Shown here one piece after another: positions 54,307 through 63,720 of a stretch of DNA of 64,000 nt. This DNA is from Ctena decussata (lineage: Eukaryota; Mollusca; Bivalvia; Lucinida; Lucinidae), in assembly GCA_963989385.1 (NCBI GenBank), contig OZ022498.1, positions 104,207,298 through 104,271,297 on the forward strand, read 5' to 3'. The notes under the pieces were generated by a model. It made no database searches. It was not told the DNA's origin and was given only the letters and a program-made list of their open reading frames with translations. Position numbers and translations under genes: made by a program. Numbering within the stretch: the stretch's first letter is position 1; every line of letters begins with the position of its first letter.

Positions 54307-55316
54307 ATGCCCCTGAAGGAACTTCGGGTGGCATATTAAAATCGCACCATCCGTCCGTCTGTCCGTCAGTTACAAATCGTGTGTCCGCCATAACTTTAAA
54401 AACGCTGAAGGGAATTTAATCAAACTTGACCGAAAGGTAGACCAAATTAAGACGGTGTGTCGCGCGCAAAATTTAGGCTCCCGTGACAAAGGTCAATGTC
54501 ACAGTCAAAGGTCATAGGGTTGACCCTTACAAATCCTGTTTCCACCATAACCCAAAAACCCCTGAAGTGAATTGTATCAAATTTCACAGAAAGGTAAACC
54601 ATAATGAGAAGGTGTATCGCGAACAAAATTTAGTTTCCCACGACCAAGGTCAAGGTCAAAGTCAAAGGTCATAGGTTTGAACCATACAAATCATGTGTCA
54701 ACCATAACCCAAAAACCCCTGAAGTGAATTGAATCAAATTTCACAGAAAGGTAGGCCAAAATGAGGCGTGTCGCGCACAAAATTTAGGTTCCCACGACCA
54801 AGGTCAAGGTCACAATCGAAGGTCATAAGTTTGTCTGGTGTGTCCGCAATAACTCAAAAAAAACCTGAAGCGAATTGAATCAAATTTCATAGAAAGGTAG
54901 ACCAAAATGAGACGTTGTGTCGCGCACAAAATTTAGGTTTCCATGACCAACATCAAGGTCACAATATAAGGTCATAAGTTTGTCTCTCACACATCTTGTA
55001 TCAAAGATATCTCAAAAACTGCTGAAACGAATTGATTTAAATTTTACAGAAAGGTAAACCAAAATGAGAAGCTGTCTCATGCACAAAATTTAGGTTCTCA
55101 TGACCAACGTCAAGGGCACAGTCAAAGGTCATAAGTTTGTTTCTTACAAATCTTGTGTCCAAGATATCTCAAAAACTGCTGAAGCAAATTTTACCGGAAG
55201 GTAAATCAAAATGATAAGTTGTGTCATGCACAAAATTTAGGTTCCCATAACCAAGGTCAAGTTCACAGTCAAAGGTCAGGGGTCAAATACCAGGTGTTCG
55301 GGGCCTTCGGGGGCAT
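54307..55316 (+). mobile_element. Nested Helentron-like element A, about 155 bp units x 6
   Basis: The ends ATGCCCCTGAAGG (54307-54319) and CCTTCGGGGGCAT (55304-55316) are inverted with one mismatch. The left end folds (GAAGgaaCTTC) and is followed by CCGTCCGTCTGTCCGTC. Units carry GTGTCGCGCACAAAATTTAG, CGACCAAGGTCAAGGTCA and AAGGTCATAAGTTTG. It splits the outer element between CTTCCTACATTTTT and the TTCAGTATTTTGCTTGTCCG stretch. Confidence 0.8.
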
Positions 55317-55453
55317 TTGTTACACATTGTAATATTCCTTGTTCAGTATTTTGCTTGTCCGGAGCATACAGAGGGTACTCAATGAAAGTTCATACATTGA
55401 CAGGCAATTAAAGGTTAGCTTCTGTTTTAAGCTTAGTTTAAACGATATTTTAT

Positions 55454-56537
55454 TGTCCCCCGCCTTTTCGAAGAAAAGCGGAGGGACATAGTTTTCGGCA
55501 TTCCGTCCTTCCGTCCATCCGTCCTTATTTCCGTCCTTCCGTCCCCCTAATGTAGTAGGTACCTTGTGTGCGCAACTCCTCATACAGTTTTATGCCGATT
55601 CTTTTGAAACTTTACAGATGTTTTTGTCATGGTCTGAAGATACGCATGTGATTTGGATATAATCATGAGATTATTTTTTGTCACTTTTTCCACAAGTTGA
55701 ACTTAGTAATTTTTTAGGCATTTTTACTATCAAAGTGACTAGATAGTGGGTACCTTGTGTGCGCAACTCCTCCAACAGTTTTATGCCGATGCCTTTGAAA
55801 CTTCATAGGTGTTTTGGTCATGGTCTGAAGATATGCATGTAATTTGGATATAATCTTGAGATTATTTTTTGTCACTTTTTCCACAAGTTGAACTTAGTAA
55901 TTTTTTAGGCATTTTTACTATCATAGTGACTAGATAGTAGGTACCTTGTGTGCGCAACTCCTCATACAGTTTTATGCAGATGCCTTTGAAACTTCATAGG
56001 TGTTTTGGTCATGGTCTGAAGATACGCGTGTGCTTTGGATATAATCCTGAGATTTTTTTTTGTCACTTTTTCTACAAGTTGAACTTAGTAATTTTTTAGG
56101 CGTTTTTACTATCATAGTGACTAGACAGTGGGTACCTTGTGTGCGCAACTCCTTATACAGTTTTATACCGATTCCTTTGAAACTTCACAGGTGTTTTAAT
56201 CATTGTCTGAAGATATGCATGTGGTTTGGATATAATCCTGAGATTATTTTTTATTACTTTTTTCGCAAATTGAACTTAGCCATTTTTCATACATTGTTAC
56301 TATCAAAGTGAATAGATAGTTGGTACCTTGTGTGTGCAACTCCTCCTACAGTTTTATGCCAATTCCTTTGAAACTTCACAGGCGTTTTGATCATGGTCTG
56401 AAGATATGCATGTGGTTTGGATATAATCCTCACATTATTTTTTTATTTCTTTTTTCACATTTTTAACTTAGCCGCTTTTCCAGCTCAAACACTTAAGTGT
56501 ATATACAGTGGAGACCTAGTTTCCAAGGCGGGGGACA
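55454..56537 (+). mobile_element. Nested Helentron-like element B, exact 191 bp units x 5
   Basis: The ends TGTCCCCCGCCTT (55454-55466) and AAGGCGGGGGACA (56525-56537) are perfect inverted repeats. The left end folds (CTTTTCGaagAAAAG). Then comes a CCGTCC microsatellite, then five units spaced exactly 191 bases (ACCTTGTGTG at 55561, 55752, 55943, 56134, 56325) with GCGCAACTCCTC and TTTTGGTCATGGTCTGAAGA. Constant spacing and few changes suggest a young array. The 83- and 71-residue frames over it are array-derived. Confidence 0.88.
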
Positions 56538-57460
56538 TAAATTCGTTGAATTTGCTTGTTAACTATAAATTACATACATATACTACAATACAATTTCAAA
56601 AGTATCAGGATTTGACAGTTAGCAAGTTTTAAGCTTGTCCGGAATATTTCTCTAGAAGTGTTGAAGGAAATGTAATGAAACTTAAAATATTGGCAAATGG
56701 ATATAAGAGGGAGACCATTACCCTATTTCAAACTGTTTTGAGTTACATCCCTTCTTATTTTTTCTCACTTGCATGCACGTCCACAGTGTATTTCTAAAAG
56801 TATTTAAAATAAATGAAATTCCACACACTTATAGAGGACGATGAGAAGTACAAGAGCACAAAATCAATAACCCTATTGCAACTAATTTTGGAGGTATTTC
56901 TCTTCTTATTTTTTGGTATTCATTTGCTTGTCCAGAGCAAAATTCTGAAAGTATTAAAAGTAATTAAATGAAGTTTCGTATTTTAATAGAGGACAGCTAG
57001 AAGAAATGCAGAGAGAAAGAATCATATCACAAGCATTCTTGGAGTTATTTTCCATCTTCTCGCTGCCCTTGTTCGGAGTATGTCTCTAAAATTGTTCAAG
57101 GTAATCGTATGAAATTTAGAATGATGGTAGCTGGCAATGACACATAATGCAAATAACATGAACCATTAACCTAACACAAGACGTTTTGGTGTTTATGAAG
57201 AGTTCATGGATTAGCATTTCTCAAACACTGAGATGGCTAATCATCATTATTCTCAATAATTGTTTACCATAATTTTGCCGGTGATGAAACAGCGCTGAGC
57301 TGTGTTACTGAGTAGATTAGCATCTCTTCATTCTTTAACTTCTGTTTTTTTAAATGTGATTGCATTAGGTTTACACAGAAACTCACTCCCTCTCCATAAT
57401 ACTCATTTCATTAAAGTACGCCTTTGGCCAGCAGCCATCCGTTCCAACAATTCTCTTGTT

Positions 57461-57714
57461 TTTAACAAGTGTAGTATTTAAGGACAATTACTGTAATTAA
57501 ATAACTGTTCAAACGTTCAGAGTTTTAACGGTACTGGGAAAATTCGCCCGACTATCTGTCTGCAGTACTTAGACGACATCATCTCCTAAGGGAATTTCCG
57601 CTTTGATAAATAATTTCTGAACAAAAAAGGACCTAAATTGACTGAGAGCTCGAAGATTATCTGAGCCGAAACAGTATTATAACATCAAAAATACACATGA
57701 TGGCTGGCTAGATG
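57461..57714. other. Unannotated stretch, no gene seen
   Basis: No recognisable feature. Confidence 0.4.
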
Positions 57715-57838
57715 GGGATGGATGGATGAATTGATGAATGACCATCGATTAACTGCCATTTTCAAGGATTTCAGTCATATCAGGACGATGGGAGGGTGAC
57801 AATGAAAATCTGTGTGCAATGAAACCTCGTTTACGGTT
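57715..57838 (-). mobile_element. SINE body/tail fragment
   Basis: It has a GGATGGATGGATG tail, then TTTCAGTCATATCAGGACGA and TGTGTGCAATGAAACCTCGT. These match the reverse-oriented SINE at 43568-43741. The tRNA head is missing. The truncated palindrome starts 15 bases later. Confidence 0.7.
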
Positions 57839-57853
57839 GGAAAGATACAAATG

Positions 57854-57920
57854 AGCCTCGACACGAGAAAACCAACAAAGTGGTTGTGCGCCCAGCGCAG
57901 ACTCAGATCAGCCTGGGCAT
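57854..57920. mobile_element. 234 bp palindromic MITE, truncated copy 6
   Basis: The first 67 bases only (AGCCTCGACACGAGAAAACC to GATCAGCCTGGGCAT). Confidence 0.82.
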
Positions 57921-58191
57921 AAAAGAACAAGAACAAGATGCTTAAATATCCAGAGCAATACAAAGCAGGAGAGTAATCTCAAGAAGGCCTGGCGGAACAG
58001 GCTTCAACATATTTCCATCTGTTATTAGGGTGAAGGGATGCCATTTCAAGAAAAGCAACTCTGTGTTTTGCCTCCCTTCTCAATGCAGGTCAGCTCTTAA
58101 AGGACAGAATTCGCTCACATAGGAAGTCACAAAAGTCGAAGTAAATGGCGGAAGGGGCAGACTTTGCTTCATATTTAAGTAGTTTCCTTTG
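57921..58191. other. Intergenic, no gene seen
   Basis: Nothing recognisable. Confidence 0.4.
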
Positions 58192-58420
58192 GAGTGAGTG
58201 AGTGAACTAGGGTTTAACGTCCCACCAACAAATAGAGACGGGACCTCGGTTTAAAGTCTCTTCCGAAACAACAAATAAAGACGGGACCTCGGTTTAAAGT
58301 CTCATCCAAAAAATTGGTGAAGCGCAGGAGGTGTGTGTGTGGGCGGGGGGTGGGGGGAGTCGAACCTTCGAACCCTGGTTTGACTGTCTTGCGCCTTATC
58401 CAGTATACTACGGCCGCTCC
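58192..58420 (-). mobile_element. tRNA-derived SINE with a duplicated tail segment
   Basis: The reverse complement begins GGAGCGGCCGTAGTATACTG with B box GGTTCGACTCCC and ends AACCCTAGTTCACTC. Same family as 49698-49865. The segment GACGGGACCTCGGTTTAAAG occurs twice about 49 bases apart, an internal duplication. A GTGTGTG/GGGGCGGGGGG insertion sits near the B box. Confidence 0.85.
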
Positions 58421-59220
58421 TAATCACCAGTGGAGTTGTTTGCACTCAGCTCTTTATCTTAATTCTGAAAAAATTTACTTCCAGAAAGTATTGGATGCGG
58501 CTAAAAAGTACCATACCAGTGTTCATGGTTTGTTTATGCGTAAGGAAGTTTGCCCGTCCTTTTAGGAGTTTGTTCACATTCAGTTACTTAGATGATTCCA
58601 GATTAAAAGAATAGAATATCGAAAGCAGCAATGAGGAAACCCCAAGACTAAAAGAAGCATGGCCCACAATTAAAAGGGTGCTAAAAGGAGGGGGTTGTGC
58701 TTGGAATAGGAAACAAGAGAGCAAAGAGGCCCTGTATAGTCCCCTGGGAACGCAGCTAAATAGCAAATATCTTGGGTGGAAGCATAGCAACACGATACCT
58801 TTGATGAAGGAATACCTAATAAAACATTTTTGAAAGAATGTATCATTATATCTGCACCGCTAAAGCAGTTATAGCCAGTTGTCAAATTTCCCTTTGATAG
58901 TCAGTTGATATCTGCGTAAATCGTAAATACTATTTACTATTTAATTTCATTTGAAATCTCAACCACGGACGAACGATGAATGAAGGAAAGGCGGTAGAAG
59001 CCAGACTACTGCCTACACACTATGAAATCCCTTGGAGCATTTTGGCTCTAGGAATAAGAAATGGGGTGGGAGTTGGGGCAAGAATGCAAAGATGCAAATC
59101 TGAGCTTGCAGTTAAAAAGGTCAAGGTCGCCACAGGATCATCATTTGTATTGACCTGATAGAACTTGACTTCTCAGCTCTAGTTTTCTCTACGTTTTGCC
59201 AGTTATATTTTGCTCTATCA
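58421..59220. other. Unannotated stretch, no gene seen
   Basis: Small frames on both strands with no recognisable product. No repeat boundary identified. Confidence 0.4.
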
Positions 59221-59678
59221 GAATAAAAAAAATTATCATGCGGTATCGCTGCAAGCTTCTCACTACAGTTTCGTAATTGTAAACGACCGTGATTAGGCAG
59301 CTTTAAAAAAAAAAAAAAACATTCTTGAGTTTCACATAAAAAGGGTTTGAAATCTTATTTGGGTCATTTTAGTTGGCAACTTATATGAGCTACTTTCGAT
59401 TTCATAAAAGGGTAAAAATACAATGTATAGGCGTTGAGTCCCAATCAGTATCCCCCCCTATATTTATATAGCATTGCAAGAGGGAAACCAGAACAGGAAA
59501 TTGTATTTTTATGGATCGATTTATTTTTTAAAAACTTGTTTTCTCTACGTTTTGCCAGTTATATGACTCAATATATGCACATCAACCCACATTTTATTAC
59601 CAAACGTGAAGGTTGAACCGCTTTTTACAATGATTTGAGTTTAGGCGTTTTTACCGCTGATAGAACTATGGATACTGT
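59221..59678 (+). mobile_element. TTAA-type MITE copy, nearly full
   Basis: It carries the family words in order: GCGGTATCGCTGCAAGCTTC, GAGTTTCACATAAAAAGGGT, GGGTCATTTTAGTTGGCAAC, TATAGCATTGCAAGAGGGAA, CCAAACGTGAAGGTTGAACC and GTTTTTACCGCTGATAGAAC. The ends have decayed. Confidence 0.8.
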
Positions 59679-60109
59679 AAATTTTATTTCATTTGGCTGA
59701 AGGAAGTGTTTTAGATTGTTGAATAGGAATGACCTAGGCAGAAGATCAAAGAATTATCATGACCGCTTGGAATTAAAACATGTTAATGAACCCACTTAGT
59801 GGACCTTTTAATCAGTCTTCATCTGTTTCCAAGAAAATAAATGTAGCCTAATAGTATTTCTCAGAAAAAGAAACACATGGAAGTAAATTTGACCTTGTCG
59901 TTAAACGGTCTAGGTCAATCCAGGGTCATAATTTGAGCAAACTTAATAGAATTTGAGTACCCAATGCTATATACCAACTGCCAAGACTTTTAATCCCTTA
60001 GTACTCGAAAAGACGACTGTTTAAACTTTTTTACCAATTTAGGGTAAAACTTCAACCTCTGGTACTAAAAAACGACATGCACTTATTCGTTTCACAGCAT
60101 ATGACAACT
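59679..60109. other. Unannotated stretch, AGGTCA-bearing
   Basis: TTTGACCTTGTCGTTAAACG with GTCTAGGTCAATCCAGGGTC near 59890-59935 and GCTATATACCAACTGCCAAG suggest a worn unit of a Helentron-like array. No ends were found and no gene was seen. Confidence 0.4.
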
Positions 60110-60299
60110 TTTTTTTATCCCCCCACTGACGGCGGAGGGACATTGTTTTGTTTATGTCCGTCCGTCCTTCCTTACGCCCGACTTTCCGTCCGTCCGTCGC
60201 CCTGAGTTACCATTTAACGGAATTTCATAATATATAACTACATGTATATATCACTATGTGGAAGTGATGCAGGTCCTGTTTCGTCAGACTGGCTCAAGC
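60110..60299 (+). mobile_element. Left-end fragment of a Helentron-like element
   Basis: TTATCCCCCCACTGACGGCG with GAGGGACATTG, then CCGTCCGTCC and CCGTCCGTCCGTCG microsatellites, as at the left end of 55454-56537. It is followed by array-like sequence and interrupted by the SINE-like insertion at 60313. No right end was found. Confidence 0.65.
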
Positions 60300-60312
60300 A
60301 GAGCATAAGTTA

Positions 60313-60547
60313 GGGATGGTGGTCGGATGATGGTGCTGGTTACAACTTCTAGTACCGGAGCGTCCTACTTATTTGAATAAAAGTAGGGCAAGGGCCAACT
60401 GTGCTTGTGGAAGTTGCGGGTGGGGGCTGTTTGGATATTTTTTCTCTTGTCTTTCATTTCTCTATTCCTCCTCTCTGGGAGACGGCCTGATATAGACTGA
60501 AATACTGTCTCAAAAGGCCGTTAAACCCAAAACAACCAACCAACGAA
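60313..60547 (+). mobile_element. SINE-like retroposon with 13 bp target duplication
   Basis: It ends GGCCGTTAAACCCAAAACAA with a CCAACCAACG tail and carries CTCTCTGGGAGACGGCCTGA and GATATTTTTTCTCTTGTC. Flanks are AGAGCATAAGTTA (60300-60312) and AGAGCGTAAGTTA (60548-60560), a 13-base target duplication with one mismatch. The tail plus right flank (CCAACG..AGAGCGTAAGTTATCGCC) is then repeated once more to about 60596. Confidence 0.82.
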
Positions 60548-60596
60548 AGAGCGTAAGTTATCGCCATGAACCAACGGAAGAGCGTAAGTTATCGCC

Positions 60597-61031
60597 CTGA
60601 ATTGATTTGTTTCGATTTAAAGCCAAGAAAATAAGACATAATTCAGTAATAAATTACTGAAAATTTTATGAAACTAAATTGCATATATATCACCATAACA
60701 CACCTGTGCACATAAATTTTTATCAGAATGGCATCAGAAGTGCATAAATTATTGAACGTGAATCAATTTTTATATTGACAAAATCAGCTAGAAGTAGGTT
60801 CTCAATGAACGAAATTCTATGAAACTTACATAAAATATGTATAGTTTTCCGGACTTTACTTCAGTAATGCATGAGTAAATGACCTTGAATCACCTTAAAA
60901 TCGACAACCTGTGTTCGTTACTAGGTAACCAATGGCTGTAATTTTCTGAAACTTTAACGGCATTTGCGATGCAAGATTTTTGCGCAAAGTGGCTCGAATA
61001 CATTTTGTATAAAGCTGTCTTAAATGTTAAT
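60597..61031. other. Unannotated stretch, no gene seen
   Basis: Repeated words near 60645-60830 (ATGAAACTAAATTGCATATA / CTATGAAACTTACATAAAAT) suggest two worn tandem units of about 155 bp continuing the Helentron-like fragment at 60110. No frame. Confidence 0.4.
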
Positions 61032-61035
61032 TTAA

Positions 61036-61517
61036 AGGCCCCATAGCTCTATCAGCATGAAAAAAAGTATCACGAGGTATCGCTGTAGGCTTCTCACTAT
61101 AGTTTCGTCAATGTAAATGACCATGAATAGCCAGCTTTAAACAAATAAAACCTATTTGAGTTTCACATAAAAAGGGTTGGAAAACTTATTTGGGTCATTT
61201 TAGTTGGCAACTAATATGACCTACTTTCGATTTCATCAAGTCGAATAAATTGGTAAAAATACAATGTACAGGCATGGAGCTCCAATCACTATCCCGCCTA
61301 TGTTTATATAGCATTGCTAGACGGGAAACCAGACCAAGATATTGTATTTTGTTGAGCGATTTGCTACTTTTCAAAAACTTGTTTCTCTACTTTTTGCCAG
61401 TTACATGACTCAATATATGCACATCAACCAACGTTTCATTACCAAACGTGACGATTGGACCGCTTTTACAACGATTTGAGTATAGACGTTTTTACCGCTG
61501 ATAGCAGTATGGCGACT
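61036..61517 (+). mobile_element. TTAA-type MITE, intact 482 bp reference copy
   Basis: It is flanked by TTAA at 61032-61035 and 61518-61521. The ends AGGCCCCATAGCTCTATCAG and CTGATAGCAGTATGGCGACT are imperfect inverted repeats of about 20 bases. This copy defines the order of words used to recognise at least eight other copies or fragments in the window. No coding capacity. TTAA duplication fits piggyBac- or Kolobok-type mobilisation. Confidence 0.85.
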
Positions 61518-61527
61518 TTAAAGTTTA

Positions 61528-61776
61528 CTGATTGATTGTTTTGGGTTTAACGGCCCTTTTTGAGACAGTACTTCAATCTATATCGGGCCGTCTCCCTGAG
61601 AGAGGGAGAAAGAAGAGAGAAATGATAGACGTGAGAAAAAATGTCCAAATAACCCCCACCCGCACCAACTGCAAGCACAGTAGGCCCTTGCCCTACAATG
61701 ATTCAAATCAGTAGGACGCCCTGGCGCTGGAAGTTATACACAGCACCATCACACCACCCGATCACCCCCTAATTTG
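61528..61776 (-). mobile_element. SINE-like retroposon
   Basis: Reverse orientation: GGGTTTAACGGCCCTTTTTG near a GATTGATTG tail at the left, and CACCCGATCACCCCCTAA at the right. AAGTTTA flanks it at 61521-61527 and 61777-61783, a short target duplication. It landed directly beside the right end of the TTAA MITE. Confidence 0.75.
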
Positions 61777-61783
61777 AAGTTTA

Positions 61784-62165
61784 ACTTTGACGTTCTCCTG
61801 AATATATTCTGTAAACCAATATTTAACATATATCAAATGATAATACCGACATTAATTAAACTCTTTGCAAATCAAATTTTTATGCAACGCTGATCTACGG
61901 TTTATTAACAAGTAAACACATGTTTCAACCTACAACATGTACAACCAACGTTTAATAAAAGCTGAGTGCCTGCTAGGAAATGGCTTAAAAATGACATGTC
62001 GATGTACCCATACATCTTTAGACCTAATGAATTCAACAGAATGTCAAAATAGTCCCTTGTCAGAAATGTGCTTTTATGTGAGTGTGTGTGTTGCTTTGTT
62101 CAAGTGCTTTAGCGAATAAAACTTGCCGCTATGGTATGCTACGTCCATGCACCTGAAAACAAATG
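61784..62165. other. Unannotated stretch, no gene seen
   Basis: No recognisable feature besides the left target duplication (CAAATG, 62160-62165) of the next palindrome. Confidence 0.45.
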
Positions 62166-62399
62166 AGCCGCGACACGACAAAACCAACAATGTGGTTGTG
62201 CGCCCAGCGCAGACTCAGATCAGCCTGGGCATCAGCCAAATCCGATCAGACTCTTCGCTAAACGCTTAAAGGGTAGCTAAGGGTCTAAGCTACCTCCATG
62301 CGGACAGCGAAGACTCTGATCAGACTGGGCGGATGCCCAGGCTGATCTGAGTCTGCGCTGGGCGCACAACCACATTGTTGGTTTTGTCGTGTCGCGGCT
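62166..62399. mobile_element. 234 bp palindromic MITE, copy 7, with 6 bp target duplication
   Basis: Full-length foldback, 234 bp, with ends AGCCGCGACACGAC and GTCGTGTCGCGGCT. Perfect direct repeats CAAATG at 62160-62165 and 62400-62405 define the element boundary. The left half has slight changes (CATCAGCCAAATCCGATCAG). Confidence 0.94.
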
Positions 62400-62573
62400 C
62401 AAATGCTTATACTGTGCGTGATTACGTGATTAATTTGCGTAGATTCCTGTTCAGCCGCTTAGCTGAAAAGTTAAGTTGTTGCTAGACGATTCTTGTCGGA
62501 TGTTAATCTTCTGATTCTGATAGATGGATAACAAATCAGATCGAGACGACAGGGAAATTACACAGTACAGATT
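62400..62573. other. Spacer between two palindromes
   Basis: 174 bases with no repeat match. It separates copies 7 and 8, which are independent insertions because each has its own target duplication. Confidence 0.5.
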
Positions 62574-62807
62574 AGCCGCGACATGACAAAACCAACAATG
62601 TGGTTGTGCGCCCAGCGCAGACTCAGATCAGCCTGGGCATCCGCCCAGTCTGATCAGAGTCTTCGCTGTCCGCATGAAGGTAGCATAGTCCCTCAGCTAC
62701 CCTTTAAGCGCTTAGCAAAGGGTCTGATCAGACTGGGTGAATGCCCAGGCTGATCTGAGTCTGCACTGGGCGCACAACCACATTGTTGGTTTTGTCGTGT
62801 CGCGGCT
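62574..62807. mobile_element. 234 bp palindromic MITE, copy 8, with 6 bp target duplication
   Basis: Full-length, 234 bp, with perfect direct repeats CAGATT at 62568-62573 and 62808-62813. The left end begins AGCCGCGACATGAC. Together with copy 7 it fixes the true termini as AGCCGCG/CGCGGCT. Confidence 0.94.
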
Positions 62808-62813
62808 CAGATT

Positions 62814-63311
62814 ATGTTTAAAAATTATTACCAGACTATTACCGGATAAAAGCCCGCAGTTTATAATAAAGTAGTTCAGTTTCATCAGACGTTCTAAAAT
62901 CTTTAATATCTAAGTACTTCTAATGTTAATGTAGACGACTAGATACAAATACACACAAATAGAAAGTTTAATTATGTTCGGACATGTTATAACAGTAAAA
63001 CACATTTTAAAACTGGTTCAAAAAACCCTTTTATTTGGGATATAGTTGGACCGTATTTCATCAGATTTGGAAATATTAAAATGGGCAGTTTAAAAACTGG
63101 CTCTAATGCTTTTATATAATTTAAAATATTATAAATTGTATCTGTTGACGGTTAGGTTCAAAAGGTGTCTCTATGCCAAGTCAGTTTGTATCCCAAACTA
63201 TTTGAAAAGCAATTAAAAAATAATTCTTTTAGCCAATGTCAGGACTATATTGATTTTAGTGTGACTTTTTTGTTTTCACGTAATTTTAAAGCAATGCCTT
63301 CGTCAACCATT
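62814..63311. other. Unannotated AT-rich stretch, no gene seen
   Basis: Nothing recognisable. Confidence 0.4.
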
Positions 63312-63720
63312 TGGTGGGTTGGTTAGTTGTTTGGGGTTCAACTTCTATTTGAAACAGTATTTCAGTCTATATTGAGCCACCTCCCAGGGAGAGAAAGAAA
63401 GAAAAGAGATGGGATAGCGGAGAGAAAGAAAAAGTCCAAACAACCCCACAGAAGGTGCTCCTGCATGCACAGTACGCCCTTGCTCTAATATTATCTAAGT
63501 TAGTATACTGTGCTAGCAGTATGTGGGGTTGGGGTTGTTTGAACATTTTTTCTCTCCTCTATCTTACCTCTTATTTCTCCGTCTCTCTGGGAGACCGCTC
63601 GATATAGTTTAAATAGTCTCAAAGAGCCGTTAAACCCCATACACCCTACCCCACACCCAGGACGCCCCGGCACTTAAGATACCCAGCACTATTGCTCGAC
63701 CACGAGCCCCTCCTGCAATC
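63312..63720 (-). mobile_element. SINE-like retroposon with an opposite-strand copy nested inside
   Basis: The outer reverse copy begins GGTTGGTTAGTTGTTTGGGG and ends CAGGACGCCCCGGCACTTAA and onward. It is split after CTAAGTTAGTAT by a forward copy (about 63505-63655). The inner copy carries GGGGTTGTTTGAACATTTTT, CTCTCTGGGAGACCGC and GAGCCGTTAAACCCCATACA. Confidence 0.75.

Larger units (their letters stand above)
53964..57460 (+). mobile_element. Helentron-like element carrying two nested Helentron-like insertions
   Basis: The left end ATGCTCCCCGAGGG (53964-53977) and degraded right end CAGCCATCCGTTCC..TTCTCTTGT (57433-57460) match the termini of 9341-10660. Its own units (TCCGGAGCATTTCTCTGAAA, GAAGTTAGCYCCCTT) appear at 54017-54306, 55340-55430 and 56630-57200. 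Two other elements (54307-55316 and 55454-56537) sit inside and separate them. No protein frame. Confidence 0.75.
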
